This document shows positions 49,193 through 56,786 of a stretch of DNA of 64,000 nt, piece by piece; positions within the stretch are counted from its first letter, which is position 1; each line of letters starts with the position of its first letter. The position numbers and the translations under genes are program-made. Source of the stretch: Halomarinibacterium sp041392205 (GTDB taxonomy: Bacteria; Bacteroidota; Bacteroidia; Flavobacteriales; Flavobacteriaceae); contig JAWKMO010000003.1 in the NCBI GenBank assembly GCA_041392205.1, positions 124,001-188,000 of the forward strand, given 5' to 3'. The notes under the pieces are model-generated. The model saw nothing but the letters and a program-made list of their open reading frames with translations. It was not told where the DNA came from and did no database searches.

Positions 49193-50065
49193 TTACCGTA
49201 ACACTTCAGCTACTTTTTTTCCAATTTCGGCAGGTGAATCTACCACGTGAATTCCGCAGGCTCTCATAATTTTCTTCTTTGCTTGAGCGGTATCGTCGCT
49301 CCCTCCTACAATGGCACCAGCATGACCCATAGTGCGTCCTGCGGGTGCTGTTTCACCAGCAATAAAGCCTACAATAGGTTTTTTACTTCCGCTATTTTTG
49401 TACCAATGGGCTGCATCGGCTTCTAATTGGCCTCCAATTTCCCCAATCATTACTAAGGCTTCTGTTTCGGGATCGTTAATAAGCATTTCTATCGCTTCTT
49501 TGGTTGTGGTACCTATAATTGGGTCTCCTCCAATTCCAATAGCGGTAGTAATGCCTAAACCTTGTTTTACAACTTGATCTGCTGCTTCATAGGTAAGGGT
49601 TCCCGATTTTGAAACAATTCCTACGTTCCCTTTTTTGAAAACAAAACCAGGCATAATCCCTACTTTGGCTTCTTCGGGAGTAATTACACCGGGACAATTA
49701 GGCCCAATGAGTCTACAATTTCTATCTTTTACGTAGGCTGCCGCTTTAATCATATCGGCAACAGGAATACCTTCCGTAATGGTAATAATTACTTTTATTC
49801 CTGCTTCGGCAGCTTCCATAATAGCATCGGCTGCAAAGGCTGGCGGCACAAAAATAATACTGGTATTAGCAGCTACTTTTTCAACCGCTTCGGCAACCGT
49901 ATTAAAAACAGGTTTATCCAAATGCATTTGGCCCCCTTTACCAGGGGTAACACCCCCTACCACATTGGTTCCGTATTCAATCATTTGTTGTGCGTGAAAG
50001 GTTCCTTCACTACCTGTAAAACCTTGAACAATAATTTTTGAGTTTTTATTGACTAAGACACTCAT
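49193..50065 (-). CDS. sucD: Succinate-CoA ligase, alpha subunit
   Basis: TCA-cycle enzyme coupling succinyl-CoA cleavage to nucleotide phosphorylation, working with SucC, which is not in this window. The 290 residues show the CoA-binding Rossmann domain (KIIVQGFTGSEGTFHAQQM, about 10-28), GPNCPGVI, GNVGIVSKSGTLTYEA and the phospho-histidine motif in GRTMGHAGAIVGG (His near residue 247). It has its own -7 element (50093) and its own terminator, so it appears monocistronic. Confidence 0.97.
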   Translation of the reverse strand: MSVLVNKNSKIIVQGFTGSEGTFHAQQMIEYGTNVVGGVTPGKGGQMHLDKPVFNTVAEAVEKVAANTSIIFVPPAFAADAIMEAAEAGIKVIITITEGIPVADMIKAAAYVKDRNCRLIGPNCPGVITPEEAKVGIMPGFVFKKGNVGIVSKSGTLTYEAADQVVKQGLGITTAIGIGGDPIIGTTTKEAIEMLINDPETEALVMIGEIGGQLEADAAHWYKNSGSKKPIVGFIAGETAPAGRTMGHAGAIVGGSDDTAQAKKKIMRACGIHVVDSPAEIGKKVAEVLR

Positions 50066-50092
50066 AGAGTAATATGTTTAATTTTTGAAGTG

Positions 50093-50100
50093 CAAAGGTA
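50093..50100 (-). promoter_or_regulatory. -7 promoter element for sucD
   Basis: On the minus strand TACCTTTG matches TAnnTTTG, 27 bp before the sucD ATG. A CTTTC at about the -33 position is a partial match. Confidence 0.6.
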
Positions 50101-50127
50101 GTTTTTTGTCTTTTTTTATGAAAGTAA

Positions 50128-50541
50128 TTACACCTTTACTTTATGATAGGATTCGTTGGTATCATCTTTGTCTGTAACGGGCTGACTAACCTGATGTCCA
50201 CGGTAAAGTTTTTCGTCCTTTACCTCCCAAATGGCTATAAAATGCGATATTCCCAATTCTTCATCGGGGTTTTCAAAGGTTCGAACGTAATATTTATAAC
50301 GCACCGTAACATGAGCTCCGTCTTGTAATAAATGGCTTACTTCCACTCGAAGGCCTGTATAAGTACGACGAATTTCTTCAAAAAACTGAACAATATCATC
50401 GTAGTTTTTTATGGATAGCCCATCGCTACTATTCCAGATTAAAATTAATTCTGGATGAAAAAATCTTTTAAGAACGGTTTTGTCTTTTAATATATCCGAA
50501 AGGTAGAAATTACGAACAATTTCTTTAGCGGTTTTACTCAT
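50128..50541 (-). CDS. NTF2/SnoaL-like fold protein
   Basis: A 137-residue cone-shaped alpha+beta protein: EIVRNFYLSDILKDKTVLKRFFHPELILIWNSSDG at the N-terminus and beta-strands VEVSHLLQDGAHVTVRYKYYV and GISHFIAIWEVKDEKLYRGHQVSQPV. This matches nuclear transport factor 2 / SnoaL-like proteins. Its substrate is unknown. Its start overlaps the second LpxD-like gene by 4 bp (ATGA), so the two are translationally coupled; any link to LPS is context only. Confidence 0.78.
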   Translation of the reverse strand: MSKTAKEIVRNFYLSDILKDKTVLKRFFHPELILIWNSSDGLSIKNYDDIVQFFEEIRRTYTGLRVEVSHLLQDGAHVTVRYKYYVRTFENPDEELGISHFIAIWEVKDEKLYRGHQVSQPVTDKDDTNESYHKVKV

Positions 50542-51476
50542 ATCAGTTTGTCAAGTTTCTCGATTATATCTGGGATAAGCCTTATAGAAGCAATTTCTTT
50601 ATATTTTTTTCTGAACTCATCGGCAGGTGTTCCAAAGTACGATTTATTGGCTTCTAAGGATTTACTAACCCCACTTTGGGCAGAGATTATGGCTTTTTCA
50701 CCAATGGTAATGCCGCTAGTAATTCCCACTTGACCCCAAATGGTTACAAAGTCTTCAATAAGTACACATCCAGCAATTCCTACTTGAGAAGCGATTAAAC
50801 AGCGTTTTCCTATTACCGTATCGTGTCCTACATGCACTTGATTGTCTATTTTTGTACCTTCTCCAATAATGGTTGAAGCACTTACGCCTCTGTCGATAGT
50901 ACACAAGGCTCCTAAATCGACATCGTCTTCAATAATTACATTTCCCCCACTAATTAATTTATCAAACTTTTCGGGTCTATTTTTATAGTAAAAGGCATCG
51001 GCTCCCAAAACGGTTCCAGCGTGAATGGTTACTTTATTTCCAATCACTGTATGATCGTAAATAATAACATTGGGGTGGATGATACAATCTGCTCCAATAG
51101 TTACATTATTTCCTATAAATACATTGGGTTGAATTACCGTATTTTTTCCAATTTTGGCAGATTCGGCAATTACTGCACGTGCCAATTCAAAAGGGCGAAA
51201 ATGATTGGTAAGTTTGTTGAAATCACGAAATGGATCATCGGATATGAGCAACGCTTTTCCTTTGGGGCAAGGAACTTCTTTGTTAATAAGAATAATCGTG
51301 GCTAACGACTGAAGTGCTTTATCATAATATTTTGGGTGGTCTACAAAGACGATATCACCGGGTTGTACCACGTGAATTTCGTTCATTCCCAAAACGGGAA
51401 AATTTGCATCCCCTTTATAATCGCAATCGATAATCCGGGCAATATCTTCGAGGGTTTGGGGTTTCTGAAACTTCAC
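50538..51476 (-). CDS. LpxD-like acyltransferase (second copy)
   Basis: 312 residues: an N-terminal uridine-binding-like part (LEDIARIIDCDYKGDANFPVLGMNEIHVVQPGDIVFVDHPKYYDKAL) and a left-handed beta-helix of hexapeptide repeats. The likely catalytic His is in KIDNQVHVGHDTVIGKRC, matching the AHN site of LpxD in position but with GHD instead. It is clearly different from the canonical lpxD at 54377. The downstream NTF2-like gene overlaps it by 4 bp. It has its own promoter just after the efp terminator. It may acylate another amino sugar, or act with altered chain length. Confidence 0.82.
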   Translation of the reverse strand: MKFQKPQTLEDIARIIDCDYKGDANFPVLGMNEIHVVQPGDIVFVDHPKYYDKALQSLATIILINKEVPCPKGKALLISDDPFRDFNKLTNHFRPFELARAVIAESAKIGKNTVIQPNVFIGNNVTIGADCIIHPNVIIYDHTVIGNKVTIHAGTVLGADAFYYKNRPEKFDKLISGGNVIIEDDVDLGALCTIDRGVSASTIIGEGTKIDNQVHVGHDTVIGKRCLIASQVGIAGCVLIEDFVTIWGQVGITSGITIGEKAIISAQSGVSKSLEANKSYFGTPADEFRKKYKEIASIRLIPDIIEKLDKLI

Positions 51477-51495
51477 CTAAAACAAATTTGATTAC

Positions 51496-51503
51496 CAAAT
51501 ATA
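51496..51503 (-). promoter_or_regulatory. -7 promoter element for the second LpxD-like gene
   Basis: On the minus strand TATATTTG matches TAnnTTTG, 19 bp before the ATG and directly behind the efp terminator stem. Confidence 0.6.
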
Positions 51504-51540
51504 AAAAAATCCCATTGCAAAAAGGATTGCCATGGGATTT
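51503..51540 (-). terminator. Terminator of the lpxD-lpxA-efp transcript
   Basis: A 9-bp stem, aaatcccat (51508-51516) with atgggattt (51532-51540), is followed in the minus direction by Ts (complement of 51503-51509). It separates efp from the second LpxD-like gene. Confidence 0.8.
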
Positions 51541-51557
51541 ATATTTTTTAGGAGCTA

Positions 51558-52124
51558 TTAATCTTTCATTCGCTCATGATACTGTCCTTTTTCAGTATCG
51601 ATTTTAATTTTATCGCCTTCATTAATAAACAAAGGAACATTAACTCTTGCCCCTGTTTCTAAGACCGCAGGTTTGCTAGCATTAGTAGCAGTATTTCCTT
51701 TAACGCCAGGCTCTGTAGAGGTAACCTCTAAAACTACGTACATAGGCATTTCTACCGATAAAGGCATTTGGTCTTCGGTATTAATAATAATAGTCACCTC
51801 CTCTCCTTCTTTTAATAAATCGGGCCTATCTAAGGCACTTTCTTGTAATTGAATTTGAGTATAATCTTCGGTATTCATAAAATTATAGGTGGCTCCTTCA
51901 TTGTATAAAAACTGAAATTTATGGGTTTCTACACGAACATCTTCAATTTTATGCCCTCCAGAAAAGGTATTATCGATGACTTTTCCAGAAGTGACACTTT
52001 TTAGTTTTGTTCTCACAAAGGCAGGGCCTTTTCCAGGTTTTACGTGAAGAAATTCAATTATTTTATAAATGTCGTTATTGTATTTAATACAAAGTCCTTT
52101 TCTAATGTCTGAAGTACTTGCCAT
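51558..52124 (-). CDS. efp: Elongation factor P
   Basis: Rescues ribosomes stalled at consecutive prolines. The 188 residues begin MASTSDIRKGLCIKYNNDIYKIIEF. The P-site loop KPGKGPAF (about residues 29-36) has a lysine at position 32, equivalent to the modified Lys34 of E. coli. The third domain ends with INEGDKIKIDTEKGQYHERM. The modifying enzymes are not in this window. It lies 71 bp behind lpxA on the same strand, and the spacer holds a telomere-like heptamer repeat. Confidence 0.97.
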   Translation of the reverse strand: MASTSDIRKGLCIKYNNDIYKIIEFLHVKPGKGPAFVRTKLKSVTSGKVIDNTFSGGHKIEDVRVETHKFQFLYNEGATYNFMNTEDYTQIQLQESALDRPDLLKEGEEVTIIINTEDQMPLSVEMPMYVVLEVTSTEPGVKGNTATNASKPAVLETGARVNVPLFINEGDKIKIDTEKGQYHERMKD

Positions 52125-52130
52125 TACTTT

Positions 52131-52152
52131 GGTTTAGGGTTTAGGGTTTAGG
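52131..52152. repeat. Telomere-like TTTAGGG tandem repeat
   Basis: Three consecutive heptamers, TTTAGGG at 52133 and 52140 and a TTTAGGT at 52147, preceded by GG, lie 9 bp upstream of the efp ATG on its non-coding strand. In the transcript this reads CCTAAAC repeats in the efp leader. Confidence 0.85.
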
Positions 52153-52195
52153 TTTTCTGTTTTTCTATTTTCTTCTCACTTTTATAGAATCCATT

Positions 52196-52978
52196 TTAAT
52201 TCTGAAAATAGCCTTTCATAATGCCTCGCTTAGAGTTTTTAATGAATTGTAGGATCTCATCGCGCTCTGGAGTGGCTTCCATTTCAGCTTCAATAATTTG
52301 TGAGGCTTGGGTATTATTATAATTTTTTTGATACAGTATTCTATAAATATTTTGAATCTCTCTTATTTTATCGGCTTCATAGCCTCTTCGGCGCAAGCCA
52401 ATAGAGTTAATACCAACATACGAAAGAGGTTCGCGAGCCGCTTTGACATAGGGAGGAACATCTTTTCTAACCAAAGAGCCACCCGTGACAAAGGCATGGT
52501 TGCCTATCATACAAAATTGGTGTACGGCAGTCATTCCTGCCAATACAACATAATCCCCAACGGTAATATGACCTGCCAATGTACTATTATTTGAAAAAAT
52601 GCAATTATTGCCCACAAAGCAATCATGTGCGATATGGCAATACGCCATAATAAGACAGTTATTTCCAACTACTGTTTTCCCTCTGTCTATGGTTCCACGG
52701 TTAATAGTAACATATTCTCTAATAGTGGTATTATCGCCTATTTCTGCCGTGGTTTCTTCATCTTGAAACTTTAAATCTTGTGGGATTGCAGAAATAACAG
52801 CCCCAGGAAAAATATTACAGTTTTTGCCAATGCGAGCGCCTTCCATAATGGTAACATTGGAGCCAATCCAAGTACCTTCACCAATAACCACATTATTATG
52901 TATGGTAGTAAAAGGTTCTATTACTACATTTTTGGCAATTTTTGCTCCGGGATGAACGTATGCTAAAGGTTGATTCAT
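52196..52978 (-). CDS. lpxA: UDP-N-acetylglucosamine acyltransferase
   Basis: First step of lipid A synthesis. The 260 residues form a hexapeptide-repeat beta-helix, with PLAYVHPGAKIAKNVVIEPFTTIHNNVVIG at the start. The catalytic-His region is NCLIMAYCHIAHDCFVGNNC (about residues 106-125), and GLRRRGYEADKIREI opens the helical C-terminal part. Its start overlaps the lpxC/fabZ stop by 4 bp (ATGA), so lpxD-lpxC/fabZ-lpxA are translationally coupled. Confidence 0.97.
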   Translation of the reverse strand: MNQPLAYVHPGAKIAKNVVIEPFTTIHNNVVIGEGTWIGSNVTIMEGARIGKNCNIFPGAVISAIPQDLKFQDEETTAEIGDNTTIREYVTINRGTIDRGKTVVGNNCLIMAYCHIAHDCFVGNNCIFSNNSTLAGHITVGDYVVLAGMTAVHQFCMIGNHAFVTGGSLVRKDVPPYVKAAREPLSYVGINSIGLRRRGYEADKIREIQNIYRILYQKNYNNTQASQIIEAEMEATPERDEILQFIKNSKRGIMKGYFQN

Positions 52979-54384
52979 TCGTTATTTTTTGTTTTAACAA
53001 TTTGTGCCATGAGTTCGGCTTCAGTTACTAAACGGTCATTAGCATAAGCATTCCCTTGCATATGGACAATTCCTCTTCTAATAGGTGTAATGAGTTCTAA
53101 TTTAAATACCAAAGTATCCCCAGGATTAACTTGTTGTTTAAATTTTACATTGTTTATTTTCATAAAAAATGTAAGGTAATTTTCGGGGTCTGGAACCGTG
53201 CTAAGCGCCAAAATTCCTCCTGTTTGAGCCATGGCTTCTACAATTAAAACCCCTGGCATTACAGGAGCCCCTGGGAAGTGACCTACAAAGAAAGGTTCGT
53301 TCATGGTCACATTTTTAAGTCCTACTACGTGATTACTGGATAGTTCTAATATTTTATCCACCAATAAAAATGGGGGTCTATGAGGAAGCATGGCCATAAT
53401 TTGGTTTACATCCTTCACTGGCGTTTTGGTAATGTCGAATTTTGGAATTTTATTCCGCTTTTCGATTTTTATAATTTTGGAAAGTTTTTTTGCGAATTGC
53501 GTATTGACAAAATGGCCTGGTTTATTTGCAATTACTTTTCCCTTAATACGCACTCCAACCAATGCCAAATCCCCTATAACATCTAATAACTTGTGTCTAG
53601 CGGCTTCGTTTGGATGGTGAAGAGTTAAATTATCTAAAATGCCATTGGGTTTTACCGAAATTTTATCTTTTTTGAAAGCTTGACGAAGTTTTTCCATAGT
53701 GCTTTCAGAAAGTTCTTTATCCACATATACAATGGCATTATTAAGGTCGCCTCCCTTTATGAGTCCATGTTCTAAGAGCATTTCTATTTCATGAAGAAAA
53801 CTAAAGGTTCTCGAGTCGGCAATTTCCGTTTTAAAATCTGAAATATGTTTTAGGGAAGCATTTTGGGTTCCTAAAACTTTAGTACCAAAATCCACCATTG
53901 TGGTTACTTGATATTCTTCCGAAGGAATAATAGTGATTTCACTTCCGGTTTCCTCATCTAAATAAGAAATAACTTCCTCTACTACAAATTCTTCCCGTAA
54001 GGCTTCTTGCTCCACAATTCCGGCTTTTTCAATAGCCTCAACAAAGTATTTGGAGGATCCATCCATAATGGGAGGTTCGGAAGCGTTTAATTCCATAATG
54101 CAATTATCCACTTCCATACCTACTAAAGCTGCTAAAACGTGTTCTGAGGTTTGAATTTTTACACCTCTTTTTTCAAGATTAGTCCCCCGTTGGGTATTGA
54201 CTACAAAATTGGCATCCGCTTCAATAACAGGATGCCCTTCTAGATCAACACGAATGAAGGCATAACCGTAATTTTCTGGAGCAGGTTTAAAAGTAAGAGT
54301 TACTTCCTTTCCTGTGTGAAGGCCTACCCCCGTTAAGGAAATTTCTTTACTAATAGTACGCTGTTTTGGCAGACAATTATTCAT
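52975..54384 (-). CDS. lpxC: LpxC-FabZ bifunctional protein
   Basis: Combines UDP-3-O-acyl-GlcNAc deacetylase (lipid A, committed step) with 3-hydroxyacyl-ACP dehydratase (fatty acid synthesis). The 469 residues have LpxC at about 1-310: SEHVLAALVGMEVDNC, DGSSKYFVEAI and the zinc motif HKLLDVIGDL near 240-250. FabZ follows at about 325-469: AMLPHRPPFLLVDKI and GHFPGAPVMPGVLIVEAMAQTGG. Such fusions are normal in Bacteroidota and may balance the shared hydroxyacyl-ACP pool. It overlaps lpxD by 8 bp and lpxA by 4 bp. Confidence 0.96.
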   Translation of the reverse strand: MNNCLPKQRTISKEISLTGVGLHTGKEVTLTFKPAPENYGYAFIRVDLEGHPVIEADANFVVNTQRGTNLEKRGVKIQTSEHVLAALVGMEVDNCIMELNASEPPIMDGSSKYFVEAIEKAGIVEQEALREEFVVEEVISYLDEETGSEITIIPSEEYQVTTMVDFGTKVLGTQNASLKHISDFKTEIADSRTFSFLHEIEMLLEHGLIKGGDLNNAIVYVDKELSESTMEKLRQAFKKDKISVKPNGILDNLTLHHPNEAARHKLLDVIGDLALVGVRIKGKVIANKPGHFVNTQFAKKLSKIIKIEKRNKIPKFDITKTPVKDVNQIMAMLPHRPPFLLVDKILELSSNHVVGLKNVTMNEPFFVGHFPGAPVMPGVLIVEAMAQTGGILALSTVPDPENYLTFFMKINNVKFKQQVNPGDTLVFKLELITPIRRGIVHMQGNAYANDRLVTEAELMAQIVKTKNNE

Positions 54385-55402
54385 CTTTTATTCTTTTTTC
54401 AAAAGTATTAAAACGTTCTACAAGTTTGGGGAGATTTTTAAAATGGACATAGCTTTTGTTATAATCGCTATAATTAAGTGCCGGAGAACCTTGTAATACC
54501 TCACCATCTTTTACATTTCTTCCTATCCCACTTTGGGCTTGTATGCGAACGTTATTTCCTATAATAATATGCCCTACAATACCTACTTGCCCGCCTATCA
54601 TACAATTTTCTCCAATTTTAGTAGACCCTGCAATACCTGTTTGTGCGGCAATGACTGTGTTTTTTCCAATCTCAACATTATGGGCAATTTGTATTTGGTT
54701 ATCCAGTTTTACACCTCGTCGCAAAATAGTAGATCCTAAAGTAGCTCTATCTATGGTCGTTCCAGCCCCTATATCGACATTATCTTCAATAATTACATTT
54801 CCTATTTGAGGTACCTTAGTATATTCTCCTTTTTCATTGGGTGAAAAGCCAAACCCATCGGCTCCTATAATGGCACCACTGTGTATTACAGAATGGTTTC
54901 CAATACACGTTTCAGAATAAATTTTTGCTCCTGCAAAAATGGTGACATTATCACCAATGGTTACATTATCGCCAATATACACATTAGGATAAATTTTTAC
55001 ATTATCTCCAATGTTTACATTTTCGCCTAAATAAGCAAATGCACCAATGTAAATATTTTGGCCATATTTAACGGAATCAGATATGAAGGAAAGATGTTCA
55101 ATTCCTATTTTATTCATTTTTACCTGATTGTAGTATTCCAACAATTTTGAAAACGATTTATACGCATCTTCTACACGAATTAAAGTAGTGCTTAGAGCGT
55201 TTTCTACAACAAAATCGTTATTCACAATTGTGATGGAAGCTTTTGTAGTATACAAAAAAGGTTTGTATTTGGGGTTAGCCAAAAAAGTGAGGCTTCCCTG
55301 GGTTCCTTCTTCAATCTTTGCTAATCGTGAAACCTCAACTTCTCCATTCCCTTCGACGGTTCCTTCCAAAATGCCTGCTATCTGGTTGGCTGTAAAGTTC
55401 AT
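54377..55402 (-). CDS. lpxD: UDP-3-O-(3-hydroxyacyl)glucosamine N-acyltransferase
   Basis: Third step of lipid A synthesis. The 341 residues have the N-terminal uridine-binding domain (LTFLANPKYKPFLYTTKASITIVNNDF) and then hexapeptide repeats with the catalytic His in LDNQIQIAHNVEIGKNT (about residues 238-254), GADGFGFSP and a helical end NLPKLVERFNTFEKR. It is the first gene of the lipid A operon, with a -7 element at 55420. A second LpxD-like gene follows further on at 50538. Confidence 0.96.
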   Translation of the reverse strand: MNFTANQIAGILEGTVEGNGEVEVSRLAKIEEGTQGSLTFLANPKYKPFLYTTKASITIVNNDFVVENALSTTLIRVEDAYKSFSKLLEYYNQVKMNKIGIEHLSFISDSVKYGQNIYIGAFAYLGENVNIGDNVKIYPNVYIGDNVTIGDNVTIFAGAKIYSETCIGNHSVIHSGAIIGADGFGFSPNEKGEYTKVPQIGNVIIEDNVDIGAGTTIDRATLGSTILRRGVKLDNQIQIAHNVEIGKNTVIAAQTGIAGSTKIGENCMIGGQVGIVGHIIIGNNVRIQAQSGIGRNVKDGEVLQGSPALNYSDYNKSYVHFKNLPKLVERFNTFEKRIKDE

Positions 55403-55419
55403 TTTTGTGTTTATGAATG

Positions 55420-55427
55420 CAAATATA
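55420..55427 (-). promoter_or_regulatory. -7 promoter element for the lipid A operon
   Basis: On the minus strand TATATTTG matches TAnnTTTG, 17 bp before the lpxD ATG. The HD-domain gene ends just upstream at 55440. The -33 is not obvious. Confidence 0.55.
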
Positions 55428-55439
55428 AAAAAAGCAATG

Positions 55440-56666
55440 CTATATCATCTTTGGATAACATAGATAATATTTTACTACTGTTTTTGATAGTGCTTTTATA
55501 TTAAGTTGATCACTCGCTTTAGCAACATCGACCAGCTTTCCGTTTGTTTTAAGGAGATAAATATTTTCCTTATCCATACGATACGCTTGGTTCGAAATTT
55601 CTCTAGTAAATACAAAATAAGATGCTTCTTCCTTAGAAAGGTTGTGCCGTTTCATTAGTTGGTTTTGTTTCTCGGTCACTTTTGCTTCTGAAAATGGTTC
55701 ATTCCGAATTTTAATTTTTAATAAATCTCTATTTAAAAGCATTTTAGAGATAGTTGAAAGAACAACATCTTTATGGGAGACCCAAGACTTTAGAGCAGAT
55801 AAGATATCGATGTCATCTAAAAGAGAAAACTTGGTTAACATTTCTAAAGAAAAGGCTTCTTTTTTTATGGTTCGATTTAAAAAATAGGATAAGGCTTCGC
55901 TTGCAGGAAGGTTTTCGCCTTCCAAAGAAAGTTTTTTAGCCCGTTTTAGCACCCCCAAAACTAATTGCTCTGCCACTAAAGAAGTTTTATGCAAATACAC
56001 CTGCCAATACATAAACCGTCTCGCTACGATAAATTTTTCGACCGAATAAATTCCTTTTTCTTCTACCACTAAACGATCCTTATGTACATTTAGCATCGCA
56101 ATTAATCTTTGTGAACTCACATTGCCTTCGGTGACGCCTGTATAAAAACTATCTCTTCGTAAATAATCCAATCGATCCATATCCAATTGTCCCGAAACTA
56201 ACTGATGCATAAATTGACGCGGGCTTTCATTTTTAAAAATTGCAATAGCGCCGCTTAATGCACCTTGAAACGCATCATTAAGTCTATTCATAAACAACAA
56301 CGAAAGCTCTTCGTGACTAATTCCTTCCACTATACTATGCTCCATAGCATGCGAAAAAGGGCCATGACCAATGTCGTGCAGTAAAATGGCAATGTATAAA
56401 TCGTTTGCTTCTTTATCAGAAATTATGACCCCTTTAGATTTTAAAACTTGGACGGCTCTTTGCATTAAATACATTGCGCCAAGTGCGTGATGAAAACGAG
56501 TATGGTGAGCTCCTGGGTACACCAAATAGGACATCCCCATTTGGGAAATCCTTCTAAGTCTTTGAAAAAAAGGGTGCTCAATAAGCTTAAAAACTAACTC
56601 ATTGGGAATGGTAATAAAACCATATACGGGGTCGTTAACTATTTTTTGTTTAGTGGTAGTTATCAA
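55440..56666 (-). CDS. HD-domain phosphohydrolase (dNTPase-like)
   Basis: A 408-residue cytosolic metal-dependent phosphohydrolase. The HD motif residues are in HHTRFHHALGAMYLM (about 53-67) and ILLHDIGHGPFSHAMEH (HD near 92-93), with SGQLDMDRLDYLRRDSFYTGV (about 156-176) completing the site. This layout matches the YdhJ/SAMHD1-like HD proteins, which act on nucleotides. The start codon is TTG (56664-56666); the family begins shortly before VNDPVYGFITIPNELV, which agrees. It ends 37 bp before lpxD and is divergent from porX. Confidence 0.88.
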   Translation of the reverse strand: MITTTKQKIVNDPVYGFITIPNELVFKLIEHPFFQRLRRISQMGMSYLVYPGAHHTRFHHALGAMYLMQRAVQVLKSKGVIISDKEANDLYIAILLHDIGHGPFSHAMEHSIVEGISHEELSLLFMNRLNDAFQGALSGAIAIFKNESPRQFMHQLVSGQLDMDRLDYLRRDSFYTGVTEGNVSSQRLIAMLNVHKDRLVVEEKGIYSVEKFIVARRFMYWQVYLHKTSLVAEQLVLGVLKRAKKLSLEGENLPASEALSYFLNRTIKKEAFSLEMLTKFSLLDDIDILSALKSWVSHKDVVLSTISKMLLNRDLLKIKIRNEPFSEAKVTEKQNQLMKRHNLSKEEASYFVFTREISNQAYRMDKENIYLLKTNGKLVDVAKASDQLNIKALSKTVVKYYLCYPKMI

Positions 56667-56718
56667 ACTTTAACTATAAATTAATAGTGGTACTTTTAGT
56701 AAAAAAATACTACAACGC

Positions 56719-56726
56719 TAATTTTG
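56719..56726 (+). promoter_or_regulatory. -7 promoter element for porX
   Basis: TAATTTTG matches TAnnTTTG, with TTAG near the -33 position. A start site near 56731 gives a leader of about 55 nt and rules out the in-frame ATG at 56724 as the porX start. Confidence 0.55.
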
Positions 56727-56786
56727 TTGTTATATAGGTATCTGAAAAAAAATCAGTTATTAATAAAACTTCACAAATATACATAT

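Noticed and set aside
56724..56786. Longer N-terminus for porX from an earlier ATG
   Set aside because: The ATG falls inside the -7 promoter element and the added residues have no match to receiver domains; the family starts at 56787.
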